A model generated the notes under the pieces. That model was given only the letters and a program-made list of their open reading frames with translations. It searched no databases and was not told where the DNA came from. Position numbers and translations under genes: made by a program. Shown one piece after another: positions 1-8,343 of a stretch of DNA of 64,000 nucleotides. The first letter of the stretch is position 1, and every line of letters starts with the position of its first letter. Origin of the DNA: Olsenella uli (GTDB taxonomy: Bacteria; Actinomycetota; Coriobacteriia; Coriobacteriales; Atopobiaceae); the NCBI RefSeq assembly GCF_016899935.1, contig NZ_JACJJK010000008.1, positions 1-64,000 of the forward strand. Reading direction: 5' to 3'.

Positions 1-19
1 AGATGTGTATAAGAGACAG
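1..19 (+). other. Tn5/Nextera mosaic-end adapter left on the contig end
   Basis: The first 19 bases are exactly AGATGTGTATAAGAGACAG, the transposase mosaic end used in Nextera libraries. This is a sequencing artefact, not genome. Genomic sequence starts at about base 20, and any reading frame running through this stretch is partly artificial. Confidence 0.97.
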
Positions 20-665
20 GCTCGGGGGCCGGCGCCGGGACGGGCTCGTCAACGGGCTCCGGCTCGGGAGCGACAACAGGCTCCGGAGCGGGCACGGGTG
101 CGGGTGCAGGCGCGGGAGCGGGGGCGGGCGCGGTTGCGGGCGCGTCGAGCTTGTTGCCGCAGTTCATGCAGAAGAGGTCGCCCTCGTTCATGGGGGCGCC
201 GCAGACGGGGCACTTCGGGCCGGCCCAGTTGGCCGGGGCGGCGGGGGCCTGAGCAGCGGCCTGGGACGCAGCGAGGGCGGACTGGATCTCGGCCATGGGC
301 TTGCCGCAGCCCGAGCAGAAGACGTCGGAGGCACTCACCTGGGACCCGCAGAACGGGCAGGAGAAGTGCGTCGCCGCAGTCTGGGCGGCGTGGCTCTCGC
401 GCTCGATGCGGTCGAGCTCAGCCTGAATCTGCGCGCGCTCCATGTCGATGGCAGCGATTCCGTCATAGAGCGCCTCGCGGCCGGCGCGGAAAGACGGGTC
501 GTTCTTCGTCAGGTCGTAGAGGCTCGCGCCGAGCTGGGCGGCGAAGCTCTGGCGACGCTTGAGCGCGTCGGTCATCTGCGCCTTGAGCTTGACCGAGTCG
601 GTCGTGCGGCCGGCGGCGGCGACGCCGCGGTTGAACGTCGACTGCATGCTATCGAGAAATCCCAT
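20..665 (-). CDS. double zinc-ribbon protein, C-terminus cut by contig end
   Basis: ATG at 665, preceded by GGAG seven bases upstream. The readable part is about 215 codons. Residues 1 to about 95 are a charged, probably helical region. Two zinc ribbons follow, CPFCG...CSGCG and CPVCG...CMNCG, and then a Pro-Ala-rich low-complexity tail running into the adapter at the contig edge. Proteins with a pair of CxxC ribbons and a disordered tail are common small regulators or membrane adaptors, but I cannot assign a reaction. It lies downstream of tRNA-Asn in the same direction, but the terminator at 784-810 separates them. The true C-terminus is missing. Confidence 0.8.
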
Positions 666-783
666 GTTGGCTCCGATCCCTCTTGTGACATCCGAGAGCG
701 GGACGCACGTCCCTCTGCACATGGTAGCCCAACGGGACGGGATCCGTGTTGCGCAATAATGACGCTGCGGACAACGGCGACAC

Positions 784-810
784 AAAAAGACCGGGGCTCG
801 CGGCCCCGGT
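784..810 (-). terminator. intrinsic terminator after tRNA-Asn
   Basis: Perfect 8-bp arms at 790-797 and 803-810 around a 5-base loop, followed in the minus direction by five T (784-788). It ends the tRNA-Asn transcript. Confidence 0.85.
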
Positions 811-821
811 CCCTCAGTCTC

Positions 822-896
822 TGGCTCCCCGGGTAGGATTCGAACCTACGACACGCTGATTAACAGTCAGCTGCGCTACCACTGCGCCACCGGGGA
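822..896 (-). tRNA. tRNA-Asn (GTT)
   Basis: Full cloverleaf on the minus strand. The acceptor stem pairs TCCCCGG (896-890) with CCGGGGA (832-826). The anticodon loop is CTGTTAA, giving GTT, and the T-loop is GGTTCGAATCC. The discriminator base is G and CCA is encoded (822-824). The gene has its own promoter upstream and an intrinsic terminator downstream. Confidence 0.96.
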
Positions 897-919
897 ATGT
901 ATCGTGCGCACAAGAGAAC

Positions 920-947
920 AGTATACAGATGCGCTCGCGTCGCGCAA
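920..947 (-). promoter_or_regulatory. promoter of tRNA-Asn
   Basis: On the minus strand, -35 TTGCGC (942-947), a 16-base spacer and -10 TATACT (920-925). It sits about 25 bases upstream of the mature tRNA end. Confidence 0.75.
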
Positions 948-1001
948 GCCTCATTTTGGAGTAATTTTGCCGCGCCCCTCCGCGCGAGGTCACGGCGGCA
1001 G

Positions 1002-1035
1002 AAAAACGCCGCCCCCGCAGGACACGAGGGCGGCG
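1002..1035 (-). terminator. terminator of the rimP-rpoD operon
   Basis: Arms CGCCGCCC (1007-1014) and GGGCGGCG (1028-1035) are followed in the minus direction by TTTTT (1002-1006). It lies 25 bases past the last gene of the operon. Confidence 0.85.
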
Positions 1036-1059
1036 AAAAGCATCGGACCGGGAACTCCC

Positions 1060-1485
1060 CTACCGGTCGAGCGCCTCGTTGTGGGCCGTGCGAGCAGAGA
1101 CCAGCCCAAGGACGCCGAGCACGGCGAGAAGGACCTCGACCCAGCCGACCTGGCCGGTGGTGACGCCGAGCCCCACCTGGACGAGCGAGGCGACGAGCAT
1201 CACGGCGCACAGGGCGTTGAACTTGCCGACGTTGCGCGGGCTGTTGGCCGCCCGCGCGCCTGTGACGCCCACGATGAGGCAGTAGAGGCCCACGACCACG
1301 GCGAGCACGCCCAGGACCTCGGCGGCGGTGGCGCCGTCGTAGGAAGCGCCGTCGCCCAGGCTCACGCGGATTCCCGCAGCGAGCGGGGAGCCCAGCAGGA
1401 GCAGGACGCCGCACACGACCTCGACCAGCGCGACGAACAGGATGACGAGGGAGACGATCTTGAATCGCTTCTGGTGGGGAGACAT
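1060..1485 (-). CDS. small four-helix membrane protein downstream of rpoD
   Basis: 141 residues. The ATG at 1485 lies two bases after the rpoD stop, and its ribosome site GGAGG is inside the last rpoD codons, so translation is probably coupled. Hydrophobic segments at about residues 10-32, 53-76, 88-109 and 113-131 predict four membrane helices, with short basic ends and no cofactor or catalytic motif. It is the last gene before the operon terminator. I do not recognise the family. The position next to the housekeeping sigma factor suggests cotranscription but not a function. Confidence 0.8.
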   Translation of the reverse strand: MSPHQKRFKIVSLVILFVALVEVVCGVLLLLGSPLAAGIRVSLGDGASYDGATAAEVLGVLAVVVGLYCLIVGVTGARAANSPRNVGKFNALCAVMLVASLVQVGLGVTTGQVGWVEVLLAVLGVLGLVSARTAHNEALDR

Positions 1486-1487
1486 GC

Positions 1488-2852
1488 CTAGTCCTCCATG
1501 TAGTCCTTGAGGCGGCCGCTGCGGCTCGGGTGGCGCAGCTTGGCCAGGGTCTTGCTCTCGATCTGACGGATGCGCTCGCGCGTCACGCCGAACTCGCGCC
1601 CGACCTCCTCGAGCGTGCGCGGGTGGCCGTCCTCCAGGCCAAAGCGGAACTTGATGACCTTGCGCTCGCGGTCGGCCAGTCCGTCGAGCACCTGGTCGAG
1701 CTGCTCGCGCAGCATCGAGTCGGACGCAGCCTCCGGCGGCGCGACGGCGGTGGAGTCCTCGATGAAGTCGCCGAGCTGGGAGTCCTCCTCCTCGCCGATC
1801 GGCGTCTCCAGGGAGACGGGCTCCTGGGAGATCTTCTGGATCTCGCGCACGCGGTCCGGGCTCATGCCCATCTCGGCGCCAATCTCCTCGGGGGTGGGGT
1901 CGCGGCCCAGGTCCTGCAGCAGCTGGCGCTGCACGCGGATGAGCTTGTTGATGGTCTCGACCATGTGCACCGGGATGCGGATGGTGCGCGCCTGGTCGGC
2001 GATCGCGCGGGTGATGGCCTGACGAATCCACCAGGTAGCGTAGGTGGAGAACTTGAAGCCCTTGGTGTAGTCGAACTTCTCGACCGCGCGGATGAGGCCG
2101 AGGTTGCCCTCCTGGATCAAGTCCAAGAACAGCATGCCGCGACCCACGTAGCGCTTGGCGATGGACACCACGAGACGCAGGTTGGCGGAGATGAGCTGCT
2201 GCTTGGCGTCAAGTCCCACCTGCTCGATGCGCATGAGGCGGCGCTGCTCGGCGCGGGTGAGCTCAAGCTCGCCGGCCTCGGCCGCCTCGAGCTTCTCGGT
2301 CGCGTCGGTGCCCGCCTCGATCTTCATCGCGAGGTTGACCTCCTCGGAGGCGGTGAGCAGGTCCACCTTGCCGATCTCCTTGAGGTACATGCGCACCGGG
2401 TCGCCGGTGAGCATGGCCGTGGAGGTGTCCTGACGGCGCGCGCGGGCGCGCGAGGAGCGCTTGGGCTTGGCGACGCGCGCCTTGGGGACGGAGCGCAGCG
2501 CCTCCTTGACGATCTTGGCCTCGGCGACGCTCTCGGACTCCTCGCCCTCCTCGTCGTCGAAGGAGTCGACGGAGTCCGTGTCCTCGTCGTCGAAGCCGTC
2601 CCCGACCGAGACGTCGGCGGAGAAGTCCTCCCCGCCCTCGGTCGCGGGCGAGGCGCTGACCTCCACGCCCCGGGTGCGCAGGGCGTCGTAGAGGTCGGAG
2701 AGCTCGTCGGAGTCGACGTCAATGTCCTTGATGGCGAGCTGGATGTCGTCCTCGCTCACGCTCGAGGAGGAGGCGCCCGCCACGAGGCCGTCCACGACCT
2801 TGGCCAGGTCGTCGGAGAGCTTGATGTCGTCGTTCGTCTTCTTGGCAGCCAC
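1488..2852 (-). CDS. rpoD: housekeeping RNA polymerase sigma factor RpoD/SigA
   Basis: 454 residues from a GTG at 2852; AAAGGA stands 8 bases upstream and the next residues are AAKKTNDD. The N-terminal third is acidic (region 1.1). Region 1.2 contains [11 protein letters not shown] and region 2 has [14 protein letters not shown] and [10 protein letters not shown]. Region 3 follows, and region 4 ends the protein with [11 protein letters not shown] and [10 protein letters not shown], the -35 recognition helix. This is the primary group 1 sigma factor that directs core polymerase to TTGACA/TATAAT promoters. The gene follows dnaG by 44 bases, the classic macromolecular-synthesis pairing. The long acidic insert is usual for actinobacterial SigA. 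Confidence 0.97.
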   Translation of the reverse strand: MAAKKTNDDIKLSDDLAKVVDGLVAGASSSSVSEDDIQLAIKDIDVDSDELSDLYDALRTRGVEVSASPATEGGEDFSADVSVGDGFDDEDTDSVDSFDDEEGEESESVAEAKIVKEALRSVPKARVAKPKRSSRARARRQDTSTAMLTGDPVRMYLKEIGKVDLLTASEEVNLAMKIEAGTDATEKLEAAEAGELELTRAEQRRLMRIEQVGLDAKQQLISANLRLVVSIAKRYVGRGMLFLDLIQEGNLGLIRAVEKFDYTKGFKFSTYATWWIRQAITRAIADQARTIRIPVHMVETINKLIRVQRQLLQDLGRDPTPEEIGAEMGMSPDRVREIQKISQEPVSLETPIGEEEDSQLGDFIEDSTAVAPPEAASDSMLREQLDQVLDGLADRERKVIKFRFGLEDGHPRTLEEVGREFGVTRERIRQIESKTLAKLRHPSRSGRLKDYMED

Positions 2853-2896
2853 GGATATCCTTTCGACGCATAAACCTTCGAGATTATACCCAAAAG

Positions 2897-4831
2897 TTAC
2901 TCGGAGAATCCGGACGAGAGCCGCGCGGAGAGCTCGCCCGAGCGCCGCTGGAGCTCGGTCGCCTCGGAGAAGAGGCGCTCGGACTCCTCGCCCTCCGCCG
3001 AGCGCAGCTGCGCGCGAATCTGCCGGATGCGGCGGCGGCACGAGCAGAGCTCGGCGGTGTCGACGATGAACTCGAGCTTCTGCTCGTCGGAGAGCTCGTC
3101 CTCGTCCATGACGCGCCCGCCGGAGAGGATGCGGGGGGCGTCGGCCACCACGGCGCTCGCGGCGGCGACGACCTCGGCCGGGGAGGTGCCCTCGGGCGTG
3201 GAGAGCATGGCCCACGCCATGGCCTCGTGCCGCTCGTCGCACCAGAGGAGCCCGGCGATGCGCGCGCCGAAGGGGCGCATCGCGTCGGGGCGCTGCGCGA
3301 TGGCGCTGAGCAGCTCGCGCTCCGCGGAGAGCTGCATGCGCTCGTCGGCCGAGAGCCGCACCGTGCCGACCGGGGCGTCCCCGCCCCCGGCGGGCTCCGG
3401 GGCTGCGGGCGCCGCATCGTAGGCCTCGAGCGGGACGTAGTCGTCGGGGGCCTCGCCGTCGGGGGTCGGCGCCGGGGCCTCCCGGCGCGCGGGGGCGGGC
3501 GCGGGCGTCCTTCTCGCCGGGCGCTCCTCGTCGAGCTCGCGCACGGGGGCCTCGCGGATGGCGCGCTTGGTCTCGGCCACGTCCATGCCGAGCGCGTCGG
3601 CCAGGCGCGTCGCGTACTCGTCGAGCAGGACGGAGCGCTTGAGCGGGGCGAGCACCCCGGCCATGTCCTCGAGCGCGCGCACGCGCCGCCCCGGCGCCGA
3701 GAGGTCGTAGCCCTCCAGGCGCTTCTCAAAGACGAAGTCCATGAGCGGGCGCGCGGCGGCGAGGATGGGCCGCAGCTCGTCGGCCCCGTGCGCGGCGAGA
3801 AACTCCATCGGGTCCTGGCCGTCCGGCAGCACCACGCACATGAGTGCCGCCGAGGTCTTGTCCAGGTAGCGGATCGCCCGCTCGGCCGCGCGCTGGCCGG
3901 CCGCGTCGCCGTCGAACAGGCAGACGATGCGACTCACGCGCTGGCGCTCCATGAGGCGCACGTGGTCCAGCCGGAAGGCCGTGCCGAGGGCGGCCACCGC
4001 GTTGGTGAAGCCCGCCTCGTGCATGGCGATGACGTCGGTGTAGCCCTCGCAGACGATGGCCTCCCCCGTCGCCGCCATGCCCTCCTTGGCGCGGTCGTAG
4101 GCGAAGAGGTGCTTGCCCTTGTTGAAGGCGGCGGTGTCGCGCGTGTTCACGTACTTGGCCACGTTGTCGCGCTTGGCGCCGATGACGCGCCCGCCGAAGG
4201 CGATCGTGCGGCCCTGCTCGTCGTGGATGGGAAACATCACGCGCTCGTAGAAGCGGTCGACGAGGCGCCCGGAGCGCTCCTGCGCCAGGTCGGCGGCGAC
4301 CATCTCGGCCGCCGTGAAGCCGCGCTCGCGCAGGTGGGCCACGAGCGCGCCGCGCCCGGGCGCGAAGCCGAGCCCCCAGCGCCGGCACACGGCGGAGCCG
4401 AAGCCGCGTCCCGCGAAGTAGCGCCGCGCCTCGTCGGGACCGGCCCCCCTGCCGCGCATGAGCATCGTGTGGTAGAACTCCTCGGCCGCGCCGAGGGCCT
4501 CCATGAGGCGCGTCTTGCGCGGGCCCCGCCGGGCGCCGCGCTCCTCCGTGAGCTCGATGCCGGCGCGGTCCGCGAGGTAGCGGATCGCGTCCGGGAAGTC
4601 CAGGTTCTCCCGCCGCTGCACGTAGGAGAAGACGTCGCCGCCGTCCCCGCAGCCAAAGCAGTGCCAGAGCCCCGTCTGCGGGTTCACCTTGAACGAGGGG
4701 CTCTTCTCCCCGTGGAAGGGGCAGCACCCCCAGAACTCCTGCCCGCGCTGCCTGAGCTCGACGGTCTCGGCCACGAGCTGCACGAAGTCCGTCGCCTGGC
4801 GGACCTTCTCCTTGTCCTCGTCGGTGATCAC
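2897..4831 (-). CDS. dnaG: DNA primase DnaG
   Basis: 644 residues from a GTG at 4831; GGGGGAGG stands about 8 bases upstream. The N-terminal zinc-binding domain uses C37, H40, C58 and C61. The TOPRIM catalytic core has EGYTDVI near residue 265 and FDGDAAG near 310. A Pro/Ala linker follows, then a C-terminal domain of about 150 residues of the kind that docks on the replicative helicase DnaB. It synthesises RNA primers at the replication fork. The start codon overlaps the ribF stop (GTGA), indicating translational coupling, and rpoD follows. Length fits the family. Confidence 0.97.
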   Translation of the reverse strand: MITDEDKEKVRQATDFVQLVAETVELRQRGQEFWGCCPFHGEKSPSFKVNPQTGLWHCFGCGDGGDVFSYVQRRENLDFPDAIRYLADRAGIELTEERGARRGPRKTRLMEALGAAEEFYHTMLMRGRGAGPDEARRYFAGRGFGSAVCRRWGLGFAPGRGALVAHLRERGFTAAEMVAADLAQERSGRLVDRFYERVMFPIHDEQGRTIAFGGRVIGAKRDNVAKYVNTRDTAAFNKGKHLFAYDRAKEGMAATGEAIVCEGYTDVIAMHEAGFTNAVAALGTAFRLDHVRLMERQRVSRIVCLFDGDAAGQRAAERAIRYLDKTSAALMCVVLPDGQDPMEFLAAHGADELRPILAAARPLMDFVFEKRLEGYDLSAPGRRVRALEDMAGVLAPLKRSVLLDEYATRLADALGMDVAETKRAIREAPVRELDEERPARRTPAPAPARREAPAPTPDGEAPDDYVPLEAYDAAPAAPEPAGGGDAPVGTVRLSADERMQLSAERELLSAIAQRPDAMRPFGARIAGLLWCDERHEAMAWAMLSTPEGTSPAEVVAAASAVVADAPRILSGGRVMDEDELSDEQKLEFIVDTAELCSCRRRIRQIRAQLRSAEGEESERLFSEATELQRRSGELSARLSSGFSE

Positions 4832-5922
4832 GCGAACGCCTCCCCCCTCAGAGAGATTCCCCGCTCGCCAAGCGTAGCACGCACCCAGGACACGTTTCCG
4901 AGCACCACGCGCTCGAGCTCGCCCACGGACGAGAAGGACCTCGGCTCGCGCAGCCAGCGCGCAAAGGCGACCTCCACGCGCGCGCCGTAGAGGTCGCCCT
5001 CAAACCCCAGCAGCGTGGCCTCCAGGAAGGGGGCGCCCTCCTCGCCGGGCGAGAAGGACCTCGGCTTGCCCACGTTGATCGCCGCTGGCCACGCGGTGTC
5101 GTCGCAGATGACGTAGCCGGCGTAGACGCCCTCGGCGGGCAGGCACAGCTCGGCGGGCACGCGCACGTTGGCCGTGGGGAAGCCGAAGCCCGTCCCCTCC
5201 CCGCGTCCGTGCTCGACCTCGCCGGGGACGACGTGGCAGCGCCCGAGCAGGCCGGCGGCCGCCTCCACGCGACCGGCGCCGAGGAGGCCCCGGATGCGCG
5301 TGGCCGTCACGGGCGCGCCGCCCTCGTCGAGAAGCGCCATGCCCACGACGCCAAAGCCGTCCGCGCGCCCCAGCTCGGCGAGGGCCTCGACCGTGCCCGC
5401 GCCGCCGGCGCCCAGGCGAAAGTCCGACCCCACCACGATGACGTCCAGGTCCATGAGCTCGCCGAGCGTCTCACGCACGAACCGCTCATACGGCAGAGCC
5501 GCGAGCTCGGGCGTGAAGTCGAGCACGACCACCCGGTCCACGCCCTCGACCGAGCGCAGGGCGCGAAGGCGGGCCTCGTCAGAGAGCAGCAGCTTCTGCG
5601 GGTGCTCCGGGCACAGGACGACGGACGGGTCGGGCGAGAAGGTCACCACGACGAGCTCGTCGCCGCGCGCGAGCGCCTCCTCGCGCGCCCGCGCGACCAG
5701 CGCCCGGTGCCCCACGTGCACCCCGTCGAACGCCCCGATCACGCAAACAGATTTCTTGAACCCGTGCAGCCCCACTCTCCGAGCAACGCCCACCAGGGCG
5801 TCGGAGGTGTTCCGGAGAAAAGTTCCGCGCAGCGCACTTTTCGGAGGAACACCTCCGACGCCCCCGATGGGATTGTCAGGCGAGAGCGCGAGGAGCTGCT
5901 GCTCGAGGTTCTTCTCGCCCAT
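4828..5922 (-). CDS. ribF: bifunctional riboflavin kinase/FAD synthetase, with repeat-encoded N-terminal insert
   Basis: 364 residues, about 50 longer than usual. The ATG at 5922 overlaps the truB stop (TGATG) and has GAGGGAG 8 bases upstream, so this start is well supported. The adenylyltransferase HxGH-type motif GAFDGVHVGH is at residues 63-72, much further in than the usual position near residue 20. Residues 20-43 are encoded by a 68-bp palindrome (5796-5863). The C-terminal half has the flavokinase motif GFPTANV and FLEATLL. It makes FMN and FAD from riboflavin. A GTG at residue 50 could be an alternative start but has poor ribosome-site spacing. It lies between truB and dnaG. Confidence 0.93.
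   Translation of the reverse strand: MGEKNLEQQLLALSPDNPIGGVGGVPPKSALRGTFLRNTSDALVGVARRVGLHGFKKSVCVIGAFDGVHVGHRALVARAREEALARGDELVVVTFSPDPSVVLCPEHPQKLLLSDEARLRALRSVEGVDRVVVLDFTPELAALPYERFVRETLGELMDLDVIVVGSDFRLGAGGAGTVEALAELGRADGFGVVGMALLDEGGAPVTATRIRGLLGAGRVEAAAGLLGRCHVVPGEVEHGRGEGTGFGFPTANVRVPAELCLPAEGVYAGYVICDDTAWPAAINVGKPRSFSPGEEGAPFLEATLLGFEGDLYGARVEVAFARWLREPRSFSSVGELERVVLGNVSWVRATLGERGISLRGEAFA
5796..5863. repeat. 68-bp palindrome inside ribF (hairpin family shared with 14.48 kb)
   Basis: Perfect 18-bp arms at 5796-5813 and 5846-5863 surround an imperfectly paired core (GGAGAAAAGTT ... CACTTTTCGGAGG). A related core and arms occur at 14478-14538. This copy is read in frame as ribF residues 20-43, ahead of the conserved domain. 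Confidence 0.9.
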
Positions 5923-6857
5923 CAGCGGACTCCCTCGATGCCCTGGGGGAAGTTGGACTCGCAGACGAGCCGCGCGCCCTCGCGACGCCAGATGCCGACG
6001 AGCGCGCCGCCAAAGACGAGCGCGACGCGCGCCCCGGGCGAGGGGGCGGCACCGGAGCGCAGCGTGCCCACGGGGATGCGCCGGCCGCACGTGACGTCGG
6101 CGACCTCCTCGAGCGCGAGGTCGCGCGCCGGGAGCCCGAGCGTCGCGACGGGGTCGAGCGCCCGCTCGCGCACGAGAGCGGCGCCTCCCTCGGCGAGCTC
6201 GTCCAGCTCCACGCAGTCGGAGAGCGTCACGGGCCCGGAGAAGGTGCGCCTGAGCGCGCCCACGTGCGCGAGACAGCCCAGCTCCAGACCCAGGTCGCGC
6301 GCGATGCTGCGGACGTAGGTGCCCTTGGAGACGTCGAGGTCGACGACCCAGGCGCGCTCCTCGGGGCGGACCTCCACGAGCTCGGCGCCAAAGATCGTCA
6401 CGGGACGCGGCCGGAGCTCCAGCTCCTCGCCCGCCCGGGCGGCGTCGTAGGCGCGGCGCCCCCCGACGGAGACGGCCGAGAAGCGCGGCGGGACCTGCTC
6501 ATGCTCGCCCACGAGACGCGCGACCTCGGCGGCGGCGCGCGCGGGGTCGAGCAGCTCCGCCGGCACGTCGGCGGCGGCTACGACCTCGCCCTCGGCGTCG
6601 TCGGTCGTGGTCTGCGCGCCGAGCGAGACGGTGGCGCGGTAGCCCTTGCGGTCGAGCGTGAGCAGGCCGAGGAGCTTGGTCGCCTGCCCGATGCCCACCA
6701 CGAGCACGCCGGTCGCGGCCGGGTCGAGGGTCCCGGCGTGCCCCACGCGGCGCTCGCCCACGGCGCGGCGCACCCGGGAGACGACGTCGTGGCTCGTGAG
6801 GCCGGCGGGCTTGTCTATGGCGACGAGCGCAGAGAACGCGCTCGGGCGGCGGCTCAC
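5922..6857 (-). CDS. truB: tRNA pseudouridine-55 synthase TruB
   Basis: 311 residues from a GTG at 6857, overlapping the nrnA stop (GTGA); GGGAGG lies upstream. The catalytic motif GHAGTLDPAATG has the nucleophile Asp45, and the preceding DKPAGLTSHDVV is the family N-terminal signature. A C-terminal PUA-like part carries VALVFGGALVGIW. TruB isomerises U55 in the T-loop of tRNAs. It lies in the usual place between the NrnA-type phosphoesterase and ribF. Confidence 0.96.
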   Translation of the reverse strand: MSRRPSAFSALVAIDKPAGLTSHDVVSRVRRAVGERRVGHAGTLDPAATGVLVVGIGQATKLLGLLTLDRKGYRATVSLGAQTTTDDAEGEVVAAADVPAELLDPARAAAEVARLVGEHEQVPPRFSAVSVGGRRAYDAARAGEELELRPRPVTIFGAELVEVRPEERAWVVDLDVSKGTYVRSIARDLGLELGCLAHVGALRRTFSGPVTLSDCVELDELAEGGAALVRERALDPVATLGLPARDLALEEVADVTCGRRIPVGTLRSGAAPSPGARVALVFGGALVGIWRREGARLVCESNFPQGIEGVR

Positions 6858-7879
6858 CGCGCCTCCCCGTCGGTCGCGTAGAGGGCGCGGAGCTTGGGAA
6901 GGACCACCGCGAGCGCGCGGTCGATGTCGCCCTCCACGGTGAAGCCGGCCGCCGCCGGGTGGCCGCCGCCGCCCATCTCGCGGGCCACGACCGAGATGTC
7001 GCGGTCGGACTTGGCGCGCAGGTTGCCGCGCACCTTGCCGCCCGGCACCTCCTTGAGGAAGAGCGCGACCTCGCAGCCGTCCACGCGACGCACGATGTCC
7101 ACGAGGCCGTCGCACTCGGCCACCGGCACGGCGTTGGCCTCGAGGTCGGCCATCGTGGCGTAGCTGTAGGCGATCCGGCCCTGCTCGAAGGTCGTGATGC
7201 GCCCCATCACCGTGGCGGAGAGGTGCAGGTAGCTCAGCCGGTCGCTCTGATAGACGTGCAGCGACACCTCCGAGGGCGAGGCGCCGGCGTCCACGAGCGC
7301 GCTCGCGACGCGGAAGGCCTCCCCGTTGGCGTTCTGGTACTGGAAGCGCCCGGTGTCGGTGACGAGGGCGCAGAGCAGGTTCTGGGCCATCGTGGGCGTG
7401 AGCTCGGCGCCGAGGTGGAGCGCGTACTCCGCCACGATCACACCCGTCGCCGCCGCGTCCGGCCGCACCACGCCGGCGTCCCAGAAGGCCTCGGCCGACG
7501 GATGGTGGTCCAGCACCGCGACGCGCCCGGAGCGCTCGAGGACGGCGCGGGCGTCGGCGAGCCGGCCCGGCTGCGAGAGGTCCACGCAGACGAAGAGGTC
7601 GGGGTCCTCGCGGTAGTCCACGGCGCGCACGAGGCGCTCGGCGCCGGGCAGGAACTGGTAGATGCGGGGCACGACGTCGTCGTCGGCGAGCAGCGCGCTC
7701 ACGCGCTTCTCGGGCCAGCGGCGCTCGATGAGCTCGACGAGGGCGAGCTCGGAGCCGAGGGCGTCGCCGTCGGCCGAGGTGTGCGCGCAGACGGCGATCG
7801 TGCGGGCGGCCTCGACGAGCCGCGTCACCGCGTCGAAGCTGGGGGCCTGGGCGACGACGGTCGCCTCGTCACACAGCAT
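6854..7879 (-). CDS. nrnA: DHH/DHHA1 phosphoesterase, NrnA-type oligoribonuclease/pAp phosphatase
   Basis: 341 residues. The N-terminal DHH domain has HTSADGDALGS at 33-43 and DHH at 124-126, which bind Mn. The C-terminal DHHA1 domain carries GGGGHPAAAGF near residue 310. Family members degrade nano-RNAs and dephosphorylate 3'-phosphoadenosine 5'-phosphate. The ATG at 7879 is preceded by GAGGGG nine bases upstream; that site overlaps the rbfA stop, so the genes are coupled. The place between rbfA and truB is conserved in actinobacteria and firmicutes. Confidence 0.93.
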   Translation of the reverse strand: MLCDEATVVAQAPSFDAVTRLVEAARTIAVCAHTSADGDALGSELALVELIERRWPEKRVSALLADDDVVPRIYQFLPGAERLVRAVDYREDPDLFVCVDLSQPGRLADARAVLERSGRVAVLDHHPSAEAFWDAGVVRPDAAATGVIVAEYALHLGAELTPTMAQNLLCALVTDTGRFQYQNANGEAFRVASALVDAGASPSEVSLHVYQSDRLSYLHLSATVMGRITTFEQGRIAYSYATMADLEANAVPVAECDGLVDIVRRVDGCEVALFLKEVPGGKVRGNLRAKSDRDISVVAREMGGGGHPAAAGFTVEGDIDRALAVVLPKLRALYATDGEAR

Positions 7880-7885
7880 GCTCCC

Positions 7886-8290
7886 CTACCCCTCGTCCTT
7901 CTCGCCGGACGGCTCGAGCGGGTAGCCGAACTCGTCCTTCTCCACCGCGAGCGTCGCCGGGACGTCCTCGAGGGCGCGCCCGATGCGCTCAGCCTCGTCG
8001 GTCGTGGTGTCGATGCGGAAGTCCAGCTCCGGGGTCACCCGCCAGCCGAGCGCGCGGCCCAGAAGCGAGCGGATGCGGCCCTTGGCGCGCGCGAGCGCGG
8101 CGGTGACCTCGTCGTAGCGCTCCGCGTCGCAGCTCACGTACGCGCGCAGGTAGGACTTGTCGACCGAGACCTCCACGCCCGTGATGGTGACGAGCGCGAG
8201 GTCGGGGTCGGATATCTCGAAGAGCAGGATGTTGGCGAGCTTGACGCGCGCCTGCTCGTTGGTTCTTCTCGAGTGCTGGTTCTGCTTCAT
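7886..8290 (-). CDS. rbfA: ribosome-binding factor A
   Basis: 134 residues with the KH-like RbfA fold signature: R-x-N-E-Q near the start, EISDPDLALVTITGVEVS at 25-42, and YLRAYVSCD. It helps 30S maturation at the 5' end of 16S rRNA. The C-terminus ends in a charged SGEKDEG whose DNA is one copy of the dispersed GGCGAGAAGRAC motif. It follows infB by 53 bases. Confidence 0.96.
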   Translation of the reverse strand: MKQNQHSRRTNEQARVKLANILLFEISDPDLALVTITGVEVSVDKSYLRAYVSCDAERYDEVTAALARAKGRIRSLLGRALGWRVTPELDFRIDTTTDEAERIGRALEDVPATLAVEKDEFGYPLEPSGEKDEG

Positions 8291-8343
8291 GTCTCATGCT
8301 CCAAGCGGGACGGGGCCGCGCGGGCCCCGCCCCAGAGAGGCGC

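Noticed and set aside
3-836. Plus-strand reading frames at the contig start
   Set aside because: They begin inside the adapter and lie opposite the zinc-ribbon gene; the plus-strand products are repetitive Arg/Gly strings.
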